From positions 1-6,304 of the forward strand of contig JAFQAF010000362.1 of assembly GCA_017400025.1 (NCBI GenBank): a DNA stretch of 6,304 bases, read 5' to 3'. This DNA is from Oscillospiraceae bacterium (GTDB taxonomy: Bacteria > Bacillota_A > Clostridia > Oscillospirales > Ruminococcaceae). Below the pieces are notes generated by a model, which made no database searches, was not told where the DNA came from, and saw only the letters and a program-made list of their open reading frames with translations. Position 1 is the stretch's first letter. Each line of letters starts with the position of its first letter. Positions 1-4,851 of the stretch are shown in pieces. Both the position numbers and the translations under genes were made by a program.

Positions 1-121
1 ATGCAGGGCAAACGTGGTCATTCTGTTCACCGCCGAATTCAGCAGAGCAGGAGCAGAATATTTTTGATTTGGTTGCAAGTTCAACGTGAACTTCAAGACC
101 AATGACTGTTTCGTATTTCAT
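1..121 (-). CDS. gatB: GatB, aspartyl/glutamyl-tRNA amidotransferase subunit B (N-terminal 40 codons, runs off the window)
   Basis: Reading down from an ATG at 121 gives a protein beginning [20 protein letters not shown] and continuing [20 protein letters not shown]. This is the conserved N-terminus of GatB: the [10 protein letters not shown] motif, then the FCxCSxEFG and CP cysteines that form its zinc site. GatB is the kinase/transamidase subunit that activates Glu-tRNA(Gln) or Asp-tRNA(Asn) and adds ammonia delivered by GatA. An AGGAGG ribosome binding site lies at 130-135, 8 nt before the ATG. The start is 15 nt past the stop of the GatA-like gene, so the two are co-transcribed. The visible part looks intact, with no sign of decay. 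The window edge cuts the rest, so nothing can be said about the catalytic core or the tRNA-binding tail. Confidence 0.95.
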   Translation of the reverse strand, partial: MKYETVIGLEVHVELATKSKIFCSCSAEFGGEQNDHVCPA

Positions 122-136
122 TCTTATTTCCTCCTC

Positions 137-1300
137 TCAAAGTTTTTCTGCCAGTGCCAGCAGGCTGCTTTCACTGAATGCAGGGCCCATAAACTGTACG
201 CCTTCTGCCACAACAACCGGCATACCGGAAATCATAGCAGGTGCGATGTAAAGGCTTTCGTCATAGGCGATATATTTGTTTTCCTGTACCTGTTCCTGTG
301 TATATTCTGATCTGGAAGATACAAGGGACAGCACTGCATCAAAGTCTGCAAAAGTTTCTTCCAGATATTCGCAGATAACACGGCGGATTCTCTGTGCTTT
401 GTCATATACTTTATAATAGTTTGCTTCTGAAAGTGTTTCAGAGCCGAACAGCACTGTGGATTTTGTCAGATAGCCGAATGCTTCTGTTCTGCTGTTTGTG
501 TACAGCTGATCCAGGTCTGTGTAGTTTGGTGTGCGGTAGCCATATTTAACGCCGTCATATTTGGAAACGTTGTTGCACAGCTCTGCGCTCATCAGAATGT
601 TCCATGCCGGTTTTGCCAGCAGAAGTTCACCTGCATCGATTTCAACCACTTCAATACCCTGTGCTGTAAGTTTTGCTTTTACAGATTCCAGCTTTGCTGC
701 GTCTTCACCTGCTGCAAGAGCTTTTGCAACTGCAACTCTTCTGATTTCTTTCACTTCGTCAGCAACACATTTTTCCTGTGGAAGGGATGTGCCGTCTTTG
801 TCATCATGGCCTTTGATTGCCCACAGCACTTCTTTTGCTGTTGCTGCATCAGCGGCTGTTACAGATACTGTTTCACCGGAGCATACTGCAGGGATTGTGC
901 CGAAACGGGACACTGTGCCGTAAGTAGGTTTTACATAAACCAGACCGGAAAGTGCTGCCCCTCTCATACCGCTGCCGTTTACTTCCAGAGTTACTGCCGC
1001 CATGGCTTCACCGGCTTTTACAGCCTGTGCTGCAGCAGTTGTCAGCTTGCCTTCTGTTTCAACTGCACCGTAGAAAGATGTTTCGCCAAGAAGGTCCAGG
1101 TTGAATTCACCTGTATTTGCCTTGGCGTAAACTGTATAGCCTGCTTCTTTCAGGTTTGTAACTGCCTGTGCTTCAAAAAGGCTCATATAACCATCCAGCA
1201 TTTTTGAGCCTGCTGATGTAGGCATATCTGTTGTGAGAATCATATCGTCAACAACAACATTTTTTACTGATTTTTCAGTTTCAGCTACATACATTTTCAC
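137..1300 (-). CDS. gatA: GatA-like subunit with a degenerate amidase active site (387 aa)
   Basis: The protein is recognisably GatA (amidase-signature family). It has SKML (residues 32-35), VKPTYGTVSRFG (123-134), KYDGVKYGYR (247-256), NSRTEAFG (269-276), YYKVYDKAQRIRR (295-307) and the QFMG C-terminal motif (369-372), and it sits between gatC and gatB. GatA normally makes ammonia from glutamine. Family GatA is about 480-490 aa; this one lacks roughly 65 N-terminal residues. The usual IKDN motif holding the catalytic Lys reads VDDM here (Asp18 at the Lys position). The GGSSGGS loop with the cis-Ser is deleted around residues 86-90. The DTGGSIR nucleophile motif reads VNGSGMR (107-113), and the GPTAP motif is lost. 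The frame is open throughout, so this is not simple decay. I chose the GTG start at 1300 because AAAGGAG (1309-1315) lies 8 nt upstream; the ATG at 1294 would be 14 nt away. Membership is certain; loss of glutaminase activity is inference. Confidence 0.85.
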   Translation of the reverse strand: MKMYVAETEKSVKNVVVDDMILTTDMPTSAGSKMLDGYMSLFEAQAVTNLKEAGYTVYAKANTGEFNLDLLGETSFYGAVETEGKLTTAAAQAVKAGEAMAAVTLEVNGSGMRGAALSGLVYVKPTYGTVSRFGTIPAVCSGETVSVTAADAATAKEVLWAIKGHDDKDGTSLPQEKCVADEVKEIRRVAVAKALAAGEDAAKLESVKAKLTAQGIEVVEIDAGELLLAKPAWNILMSAELCNNVSKYDGVKYGYRTPNYTDLDQLYTNSRTEAFGYLTKSTVLFGSETLSEANYYKVYDKAQRIRRVICEYLEETFADFDAVLSLVSSRSEYTQEQVQENKYIAYDESLYIAPAMISGMPVVVAEGVQFMGPAFSESSLLALAEKL

Positions 1301-1308
1301 AAGTTAAT

Positions 1309-1315
1309 CTCCTTT
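1309..1315 (-). promoter_or_regulatory. Ribosome binding site that selects a GTG start for the GatA-like gene
   Basis: On the minus strand this reads AAAGGAG, 8 nt before GTG at 1300 and 14 nt before the next in-frame ATG at 1294. The spacing favours GTG. The site lies in the 18-nt gap after the gatC stop (1319). Confidence 0.7.
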
Positions 1316-1318
1316 CCG

Positions 1319-1600
1319 TTATTCTACTGTACGCGGTACCTGCCAGTAACCGTCCATTGCTTCCGGTGCCTGTTCCTGCAGCTGGTTGCGTGTGTAAAGT
1401 TTCTTTGCAATGTCTTCTCTGATAACATTTGTCATTGGCATTACATATACCATTCTTTCCACATTTTCTGTGTCAACTGTTGCCAGCAGCTCTGCATCTT
1501 TTTCTGCTTTTTCAAAAAAAGACATCAGCTGTGTTTCTTCGGCTTCTGTCAGCTTCAGCTGATTCAGCTTCTGAAGTCTTGATAATGTGATTTTATCCAT
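1319..1600 (-). CDS. gatC: GatC, aspartyl/glutamyl-tRNA amidotransferase subunit C (93 aa)
   Basis: This small protein has the GatC hallmarks in order: an N-terminal helix (LSRLQKLNQLKLTEAEETQL), a central VDTENVER stretch, the MPMTNVIRED motif (about residues 54-63), and the C-terminal APEAMDGYWQVPRTVE (78-93), matching the family APEAxDGFFxVPRxxE ending. Length is normal for the family (about 95 aa). GatC wraps around GatA and bridges it to GatB, so keeping these motifs suggests that the unusual GatA-like partner still assembles into a complex. ATG at 1600 is preceded by AAAGGGG (1608-1614) at 7 nt spacing. It is the first gene of gatC-gatA-gatB, 49 nt downstream of a T-box terminator, so its expression should depend on uncharged tRNA. 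Confidence 0.95.
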   Translation of the reverse strand: MDKITLSRLQKLNQLKLTEAEETQLMSFFEKAEKDAELLATVDTENVERMVYVMPMTNVIREDIAKKLYTRNQLQEQAPEAMDGYWQVPRTVE

Positions 1601-1648
1601 TGTAGAACCCCTTTCTGATTCCTTTAAAATACAAACTTAAGGCTTTGT

Positions 1649-1698
1649 AAACAAAACAAAGCTATCTTCTGCCCCTGCATTGGGACGAAAGACAGCTT
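1649..1698 (-). terminator. T-box-controlled intrinsic terminator upstream of gatC
   Basis: On the minus strand AAGCTGTCTT (1689-1698) pairs with AAGATAGCTT (1659-1668) with one G-U pair. An inner TCCC/GGGG helix lies within, and the run TTTGTTTTGTTT (1649-1660) follows. The T-box sequence ends at 1699, immediately upstream, as expected for attenuation. Confidence 0.85.
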
Positions 1699-1903
1699 CC
1701 GCGGTACCACCCAAATTGGTTGTTTACAACCCTCTTTATGCCGTGTCGTGGCAGGACGTGCGGTTCTAATTGCCATAGCTTTCTTCCGCATGCTCCGGAG
1801 TGTTTTTCACTGTAACCCTGCTGCCGCCTTTCACCTGCCGCGGCTCTCTGAAAACACTGTAAATCAGCTACTCTCTCCATCATTGCTTTTAATAATATTA
1901 TAA
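1649..1903 (-). promoter_or_regulatory. T-box riboswitch leader of the gatCAB operon
   Basis: The near-consensus T-box sequence GGGTGGTACCGCGG lies at 1699-1712 (minus strand). Upstream is the Stem I signature CAGAGAG (AGAGAG at 1844-1849), followed by CCGC pairing with GCGG (1786-1789) and an AGGTGAAA distal segment, and a stem III-like GGTTGTaaACAACC. The TTGGG of the T-box arm can pair with CCCAA in the 5' half of the terminator, giving the antiterminator. The bulge reads UGGU, which pairs best with a tRNA ending ACCA. The specifier loop lies in GGAAGAAAGCTATGG (1773-1787). By alignment to the GAAC-specifier layout of known T-boxes it would read GCU (1777-1779), or AGC one base earlier; neither is an Asn, Asp or Gln codon. 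T-box identity is certain; the specifier is not. Confidence 0.9.
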
Positions 1904-1910
1904 CATTATA

Positions 1911-1937
1911 ATTATATCACAAATATTCAAATGTCAA
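1911..1937 (-). promoter_or_regulatory. Sigma-A promoter of the gatC T-box transcript
   Basis: The minus strand carries TTGACA (1932-1937), a 15-nt spacer and TATAAT (1911-1916) with an extended TG just before it (TGATATAAT). A second TATAAT follows directly at 1905-1910. The 15-nt spacer is short, but the extended -10 can compensate. The predicted start is near 1903. Confidence 0.75.
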
Positions 1938-1939
1938 GA

Positions 1940-2160
1940 TTTTTTTCTTTATATTTCCGGGAAAATTGTAAATCGCCGGTATATAAAACCAATGCTGTTG
2001 CTTATACTGTTCTGTAACTGCACTGTATGTGATACAGACACAGTATCAATTGCAGTATTGTAACTTTTCAGCCCCATATGCTTTTATGTAAACCTTTTCC
2101 CTTTAAGTATTTCAGAACGGATATGGGTTATAAAGTGGGTTATTTTTAAAATCTACACAA
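1940..2160. other. Intergenic stretch without a recognisable gene; one imperfect palindrome
   Basis: No coding signal stands out on either strand between the gatC promoter and the terminator at 2164. The only structure is a symmetrical inverted repeat at 1990-2060. CAATGCTG (1990-1997) faces CAGTATTG (2053-2060), and ATACTGT (2004-2010) faces ACAGTAT (2040-2046), with 6-nt unpaired spacers on both sides and an inner CTGTAT-GTG-ATACAG hairpin (2023-2037). No strong T-run follows on either strand, so it is not a convincing terminator. Confidence 0.5.
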
Positions 2161-2163
2161 ATG

Positions 2164-2203
2164 AAAAAAGCTCATAAACCCGCTAAAATAGCGCATTTAC
2201 GAG
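2164..2203 (-). terminator. Intrinsic terminator closing the structured region
   Basis: On the minus strand CTC-G-TAAA pairs with TTTA-T-GAG, with an inner CGCTA/TAGCG stem and a 3-nt loop (arms 2171-2185 and 2189-2203). CTTTTTTC (2163-2170) follows. It would stop minus-strand transcription from the structured region before it reaches the gatC promoter. Because the tRNA operon already has its own terminator at 2571-2604, this second one suggests that the region between was once, or still is, a transcribed unit. Confidence 0.7.
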
Positions 2204-2211
2204 GTTTCTTA

Positions 2212-2568
2212 CCTGGCGGAGATGTTGCAGAGCAACACAGCCGGTCAGCATAGCGCCGGAGTGGTAAGCGCAGCGCCAGAGTGGTTTTGCGAAGCAAAAA
2301 CACGAGCCGGTCCTGCGAGTGTAGCGGGGCACGATAGTGGAAAAAGCCGAGTCTGTACTTGCGAGGCTAACGGACCGCCGATATTTGCCACAGGCAAATT
2401 GAGAGCGTGCAAACGCCGAGTAAATCATCGAGGCGAGGCTCGGGATTTGCCGCCTTTGCCTGCGGCAAAGACCAACTGGCTTTCGCTGCCGCTCAAGCTC
2501 AGCCGCCTGAAAACAGTTCACCGGACTGTTTTCTTTACGGCGTCTGCCCTCGCGGGTTCAAATCCCTT
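2212..2568. repeat. Hairpin-rich non-coding element with tRNA-like ends
   Basis: This stretch is visibly richer in GC than its flanks and has no believable gene. It holds four near-perfect mini-hairpins with 3-nt loops: TGTTGC-AGA-GCAACA (2223-2237), TTTTGC-GAA-GCAAAA (2285-2299), ATTTGCC-ACA-GGCAAAT (2383-2399) and CTTTGCC-TGC-GGCAAAG (2454-2470). A 9-bp hairpin, GAAAACAGT/ACTGTTTTC, lies at 2509-2533. A 14-base direct repeat, AGCGCCRGAGTGGT, occurs at 2252-2265 and 2272-2285. Its left end, CCTGGCGGAGAT (2212-2223), equals the 3' end of the neighbouring tRNA-Ser(GCT). Its right end, GGGTTCAAATCCCT (2554-2567), is an inverted copy of that tRNA's T-arm. Open frames here carry no RBS and give no protein family I know. 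It may be a miniature mobile or repetitive element or a structured RNA; I cannot tell which. Confidence 0.6.
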
Positions 2569-2570
2569 AT

Positions 2571-2604
2571 GAAAAACAAAAAGCACCCACATTTGTGAGT
2601 GCTT
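2571..2604 (-). terminator. Intrinsic terminator of the tRNA-Ser operon
   Basis: Immediately after the CCA end of tRNA-Ser(GCT), the minus strand folds as AAGCACTCAC (2595-2604), loop AAAT, GTGGGTGCTT (2581-2590), then TTTGTTTTTC (2571-2580). The stem is 10 positions with one mismatch and a good U-tract. Confidence 0.85.
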
Positions 2605-2608
2605 TTCC

Positions 2609-2700
2609 TGGCGGAGATTGAGGGATTTGAACCCTCGCGACGGTTACCCGCCCTACGCCCTTAGCAGGGGCGCCTCTTCGGCCAACTTGAGTAAATCTCC
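2609..2700 (-). tRNA. tRNA-Ser(GCT), decodes AGC/AGU
   Basis: A cloverleaf with a long variable arm (class II) fits. The acceptor GGAGATT (2694-2700) pairs with AATCTCC (2613-2619), the discriminator is G, and CCA is encoded at 2609-2611. The anticodon stem is CGCCC/GGGCG with loop CTGCTAA, giving anticodon GCT. The T-arm is GAGGG-TTCAAAT-CCCTC. The G discriminator and long variable arm both fit serine. It is the second tRNA of a pair and is followed 5 nt later by a terminator. Pieces identical to its 3' end and T-arm recur at the edges of the structured element downstream. Confidence 0.96.
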
Positions 2701-2724
2701 AGACGAAGTTAAATAAATTATTAT

Positions 2725-2745
2725 AAAAAACGCGGCCGTAGCCGC
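2725..2745 (-). terminator. Short terminator-like hairpin between the two tRNA-Ser genes
   Basis: The minus strand reads GCGGC-TACG-GCCGC followed by G and TTTTTT (2725-2730). The UACG loop is the very stable UNCG type. It may terminate part of the transcripts after tRNA-Ser(TGA), or serve as a processing boundary. A TATAAT follows at 2720-2725, 19 nt before the second tRNA, but I see no matching -35. Confidence 0.55.
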
Positions 2746-2760
2746 CGGCTTGAAAAGATA

Positions 2761-2847
<87 letters not shown>

Positions 2848-2868
2848 GTATCTCAAGCTACAGATAAT

Positions 2869-2897
2869 ATAATACCACTGAAATGTGATTTTGTCAA
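2869..2897 (-). promoter_or_regulatory. Sigma-A promoter of the tRNA-Ser pair
   Basis: TTGACA (2892-2897), a 17-nt spacer and TATTAT (2869-2874) on the minus strand, placed 21 nt before the tRNA 5' end. Consensus -35 and ideal spacing fit a strong stable-RNA promoter. Confidence 0.8.
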
Positions 2898-2917
2898 CAG
2901 TTTTTTTGATGAATTTT

Positions 2918-2956
2918 ATAAAAAAGGAACCCCGAAAAATACAGCTTCTCCGGGGT
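2918..2956 (-). terminator. Intrinsic terminator of the ABC transporter operon
   Basis: Just past the ATPase stop codon, ACCCCGGA (2949-2956) pairs with TTCGGGGT (2929-2936) over a 12-nt loop. A run of six T (2920-2925) follows shortly after on the minus strand. Confidence 0.85.
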
Positions 2957-2961
2957 GATTT

Positions 2962-3765
2962 TTATCCGAGAACCATTCTGTCTGTAAATGCAGACTGCCG
3001 GTAGGAATTTGAGAATTTTTCAAGCAATGCCTCCACTGTAAGCCTCTGCTTTTCTTCTCCGGACACATCATATACCACACGGCCGTTGTTCATCATTATC
3101 AGGCGGTTGCCGTGGTTTATTGCATCACGCATATTGTGTGTAATCATTATAGTGGTAAGGTTGTACTCTTTCACAATATTGTCTGTTATATCCAGCACTT
3201 TCCGGGCTGTTTTCGGGTCAAGGGCTGCTGTGTGTTCATCCAGCAGCAGGAGGTCCGGCTTTTTGATTGTGGCCATAAGCAGAGTGATTGCCTGCCTCTG
3301 GCCGCCGGAAAGAAGCCCGATTGTATCATCCAGGCGGTCCTCAAGGTCCAGGTCCAGCTGTTTCAGCTGATTGCGGAAATATTCCCTTTCCTTTGATGTG
3401 AGAGCCTTTCCCAGACCGCGCTTTTCGCCGCGGTGCAGGGCAAGTGCCAGGTTTTCTGCAATTGTAAGTGCCGGGGCTGTGCCCACCATAGGGTCCTGAA
3501 ACACCCTGCCAAGGTGAACAGCCCTTTTGTGCTCTGGAAGACCGGTCACATTTTTTCCTTTGATAAGTATTTCGCCGCTGTCTGTGGCAAAAACACCTGC
3601 CACGGCATTGAGCATTGTGGATTTGCCTGCTCCGTTGCCGCCGATAACCGTGATATAATCCCCCTCATTTACAGTGAGATTCACGCCCTTCAGCACATAG
3701 TTTTCCGTAACTGTACCGGGATTGAAGGTTTTTTCCACATTTATTATTTCCAGTGCAGGTATCAT
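2962..3765 (-). CDS. ABC transporter ATP-binding protein, TrpZ-type (267 aa)
   Basis: A complete ABC ATPase. It has Walker A GGNGAGKST (residues 42-50), Q-loop Gln90 in RVFQDP, the signature LSGGQ (152-156), Walker B DLLLLDE (171-177) followed by HTAALDP, and the H-loop His in ITHN (210). The FQDPMVGTAP and LLLDEHTAALDPKTA segments are characteristic of the family that partners LivH-like permeases and PF04392 binding proteins (COG1101 group). It energises import of the ligand captured by the lipoprotein encoded upstream. Its ATG overlaps the permease stop as ATGA (3762-3765), implying translational coupling, with AAGGAG shortly upstream. It is the last gene of the operon and is followed by a terminator. 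All catalytic residues are present. The substrate cannot be read from this subunit. Confidence 0.93.
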   Translation of the reverse strand: MIPALEIINVEKTFNPGTVTENYVLKGVNLTVNEGDYITVIGGNGAGKSTMLNAVAGVFATDSGEILIKGKNVTGLPEHKRAVHLGRVFQDPMVGTAPALTIAENLALALHRGEKRGLGKALTSKEREYFRNQLKQLDLDLEDRLDDTIGLLSGGQRQAITLLMATIKKPDLLLLDEHTAALDPKTARKVLDITDNIVKEYNLTTIMITHNMRDAINHGNRLIMMNNGRVVYDVSGEEKQRLTVEALLEKFSNSYRQSAFTDRMVLG

Positions 3766-4685
3766 ACTGTCCTCTCCTTCTTGCTTTTCAAAACATTTCT
3801 GCTGCCAATATGCTTTCCTGCAAAGCCCAGTTTTGAAACAACTGTATTTTTTATTCTTGGCATTGAAAGGGCCACAATTACTGTAACTGCTGTGAAAAGC
3901 TTCAGGTCAAGAGGGTCCATACCCATATCGATAACAAATGCTATTATAATTCTGTATGCCACAGCACCTGCAACAACGCCGCTGAGTTTGCCCAGCATGG
4001 ATGCGCGCTGCCACAGAACTTCGCCGATAATAACGCTGGCAAGACCGATTACTATAGAACCCTGGCCCATAGTGATATCAGCATAACGCTGGCTCTGTGC
4101 TATGAGAGCACCGGAGAAAGCAACCAGACCATTGCCCAGTGCAAGACCAAGAATCTTCATTGAATCTGTGTTTATGCCCATTGCCCTGGCCATTCTTTCA
4201 TTATTGCCTGTGGCTCTGAGGGCTGTGCCCATAGAGGTGGCAAGGAAATAATTAAGTGCCAGTACAAATACCACTGCAGCTGCTGCACCGCCGGCCAGAA
4301 CAGAATACTTTGACGCTGAAAATGCTGTGAAAACAGTTTCGGTTTTCAACAGATTTTCATTTGGAGAGCCCATTATCTTTATGTTGATTGAATAAAGGGC
4401 AATCTGTGAAAGTATACCGGAAAGTATTGCCGGTATTTTCAGCTTTGTGTGCAGCAGACCAGTAACAGTACCTGCCGCCATACCGCCCATAAACGCTGCG
4501 GCTGTGGCAATAAGCGGATTTATGCCTGCTTTGAGCATAACTGCACATACCGCCGCACCTGTAACTATACTGCCGTCCACTGTCATATCGGCATAATCCA
4601 GAACTCTGAATGTGAGGTACACACCAAGAGCCATAACCGACCACAGCAAACCAAGTGATACAGCACCTGTAATAATATTCAACAT
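3762..4685 (-). CDS. ABC transporter permease, TrpY-type / LivH-like (307 aa)
   Basis: An integral membrane protein of the BPD_transp_2 type (PF02653, as in branched-chain amino acid LivH). I count about nine hydrophobic segments, near residues 1-25, 38-53, 56-79, 84-102, 127-149, 178-197, 209-225, 232-253 and 262-275. The cytoplasmic coupling loop GTALRATGNNERMARAMGI (153-171) contacts the ATPase. A basic tail (KSKKER) ends the protein. The ATG at 4685 has AGGGGG about 8 nt upstream. It lies 166 nt after the binding-protein gene, an unusually large gap for an ABC operon, and this gap is filled by an inverted repeat. It overlaps the ATPase by 4 nt. Length and motifs are normal and nothing is missing. 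Confidence 0.92.
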   Translation of the reverse strand: MLNIITGAVSLGLLWSVMALGVYLTFRVLDYADMTVDGSIVTGAAVCAVMLKAGINPLIATAAAFMGGMAAGTVTGLLHTKLKIPAILSGILSQIALYSINIKIMGSPNENLLKTETVFTAFSASKYSVLAGGAAAAVVFVLALNYFLATSMGTALRATGNNERMARAMGINTDSMKILGLALGNGLVAFSGALIAQSQRYADITMGQGSIVIGLASVIIGEVLWQRASMLGKLSGVVAGAVAYRIIIAFVIDMGMDPLDLKLFTAVTVIVALSMPRIKNTVVSKLGFAGKHIGSRNVLKSKKERTV

Positions 4686-4724
4686 TTCCTCTTCCCCCTG
4701 TTTAAATCATATACCTATACATAA

Positions 4725-4833
4725 TTTAAGGACCGGCACAGAAAGCTGCAATCATATACAGGAATTCTGCTTTTACAACAGTTTCTCTGCCTCTCTCTAT
4801 ACTTAAATCACGGACTGCTGTCCGGTCCTTAAA
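4725..4833. repeat. Inverted repeat between the binding-protein and permease genes
   Basis: TTTAAGGACCGG (4725-4736) plus C-ACAG (4737-4741) faces CTGT-CCGGTCCTTAAA (4818-4833). That is 16 paired bases with a single bulged base, spanning 109 bp with a loop of about 76 nt. No T-run follows on the minus strand, so it is not a standard terminator. Its place just after a binding-protein gene fits an mRNA-stabilising intercistronic stem-loop that lets the binding protein be made in excess. Alternatively it is a miniature inverted-repeat element; I see no clear target duplication. Confidence 0.7.
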
Positions 4834-4851
4834 GAATGTCAGATCAATGAA

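Noticed and set aside
561..1207. Plus-strand open frames of 120 and 133 codons
   Set aside because: Antisense shadows of the GatA-like gene.
1662..1883. A 73-codon minus-strand frame in front of gatC
   Set aside because: It runs through the T-box leader, whose RNA motifs explain the sequence.
2223..2533. CRISPR array
   Set aside because: The hairpins differ from each other and are irregularly spaced; there are no constant repeats with unique spacers and no cas genes.
2183..2572. Overlapping open frames of 112 and 116 codons on opposite strands in the hairpin-rich region
   Set aside because: No ribosome binding site, composition dominated by the palindromes, and no recognisable protein family; the DNA is better explained as structured non-coding sequence.
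2530..2580. Plus-strand tRNA ending near 2570
   Set aside because: Only a T-arm-like piece is present, with broken outer pairs and no acceptor, anticodon arm or CCA.
3433..4086. A 217-codon plus-strand open frame
   Set aside because: It lies antisense across the ATPase and permease genes, which have full families of motifs; the plus-strand product is Cys/His-rich low-sense sequence with no RBS.
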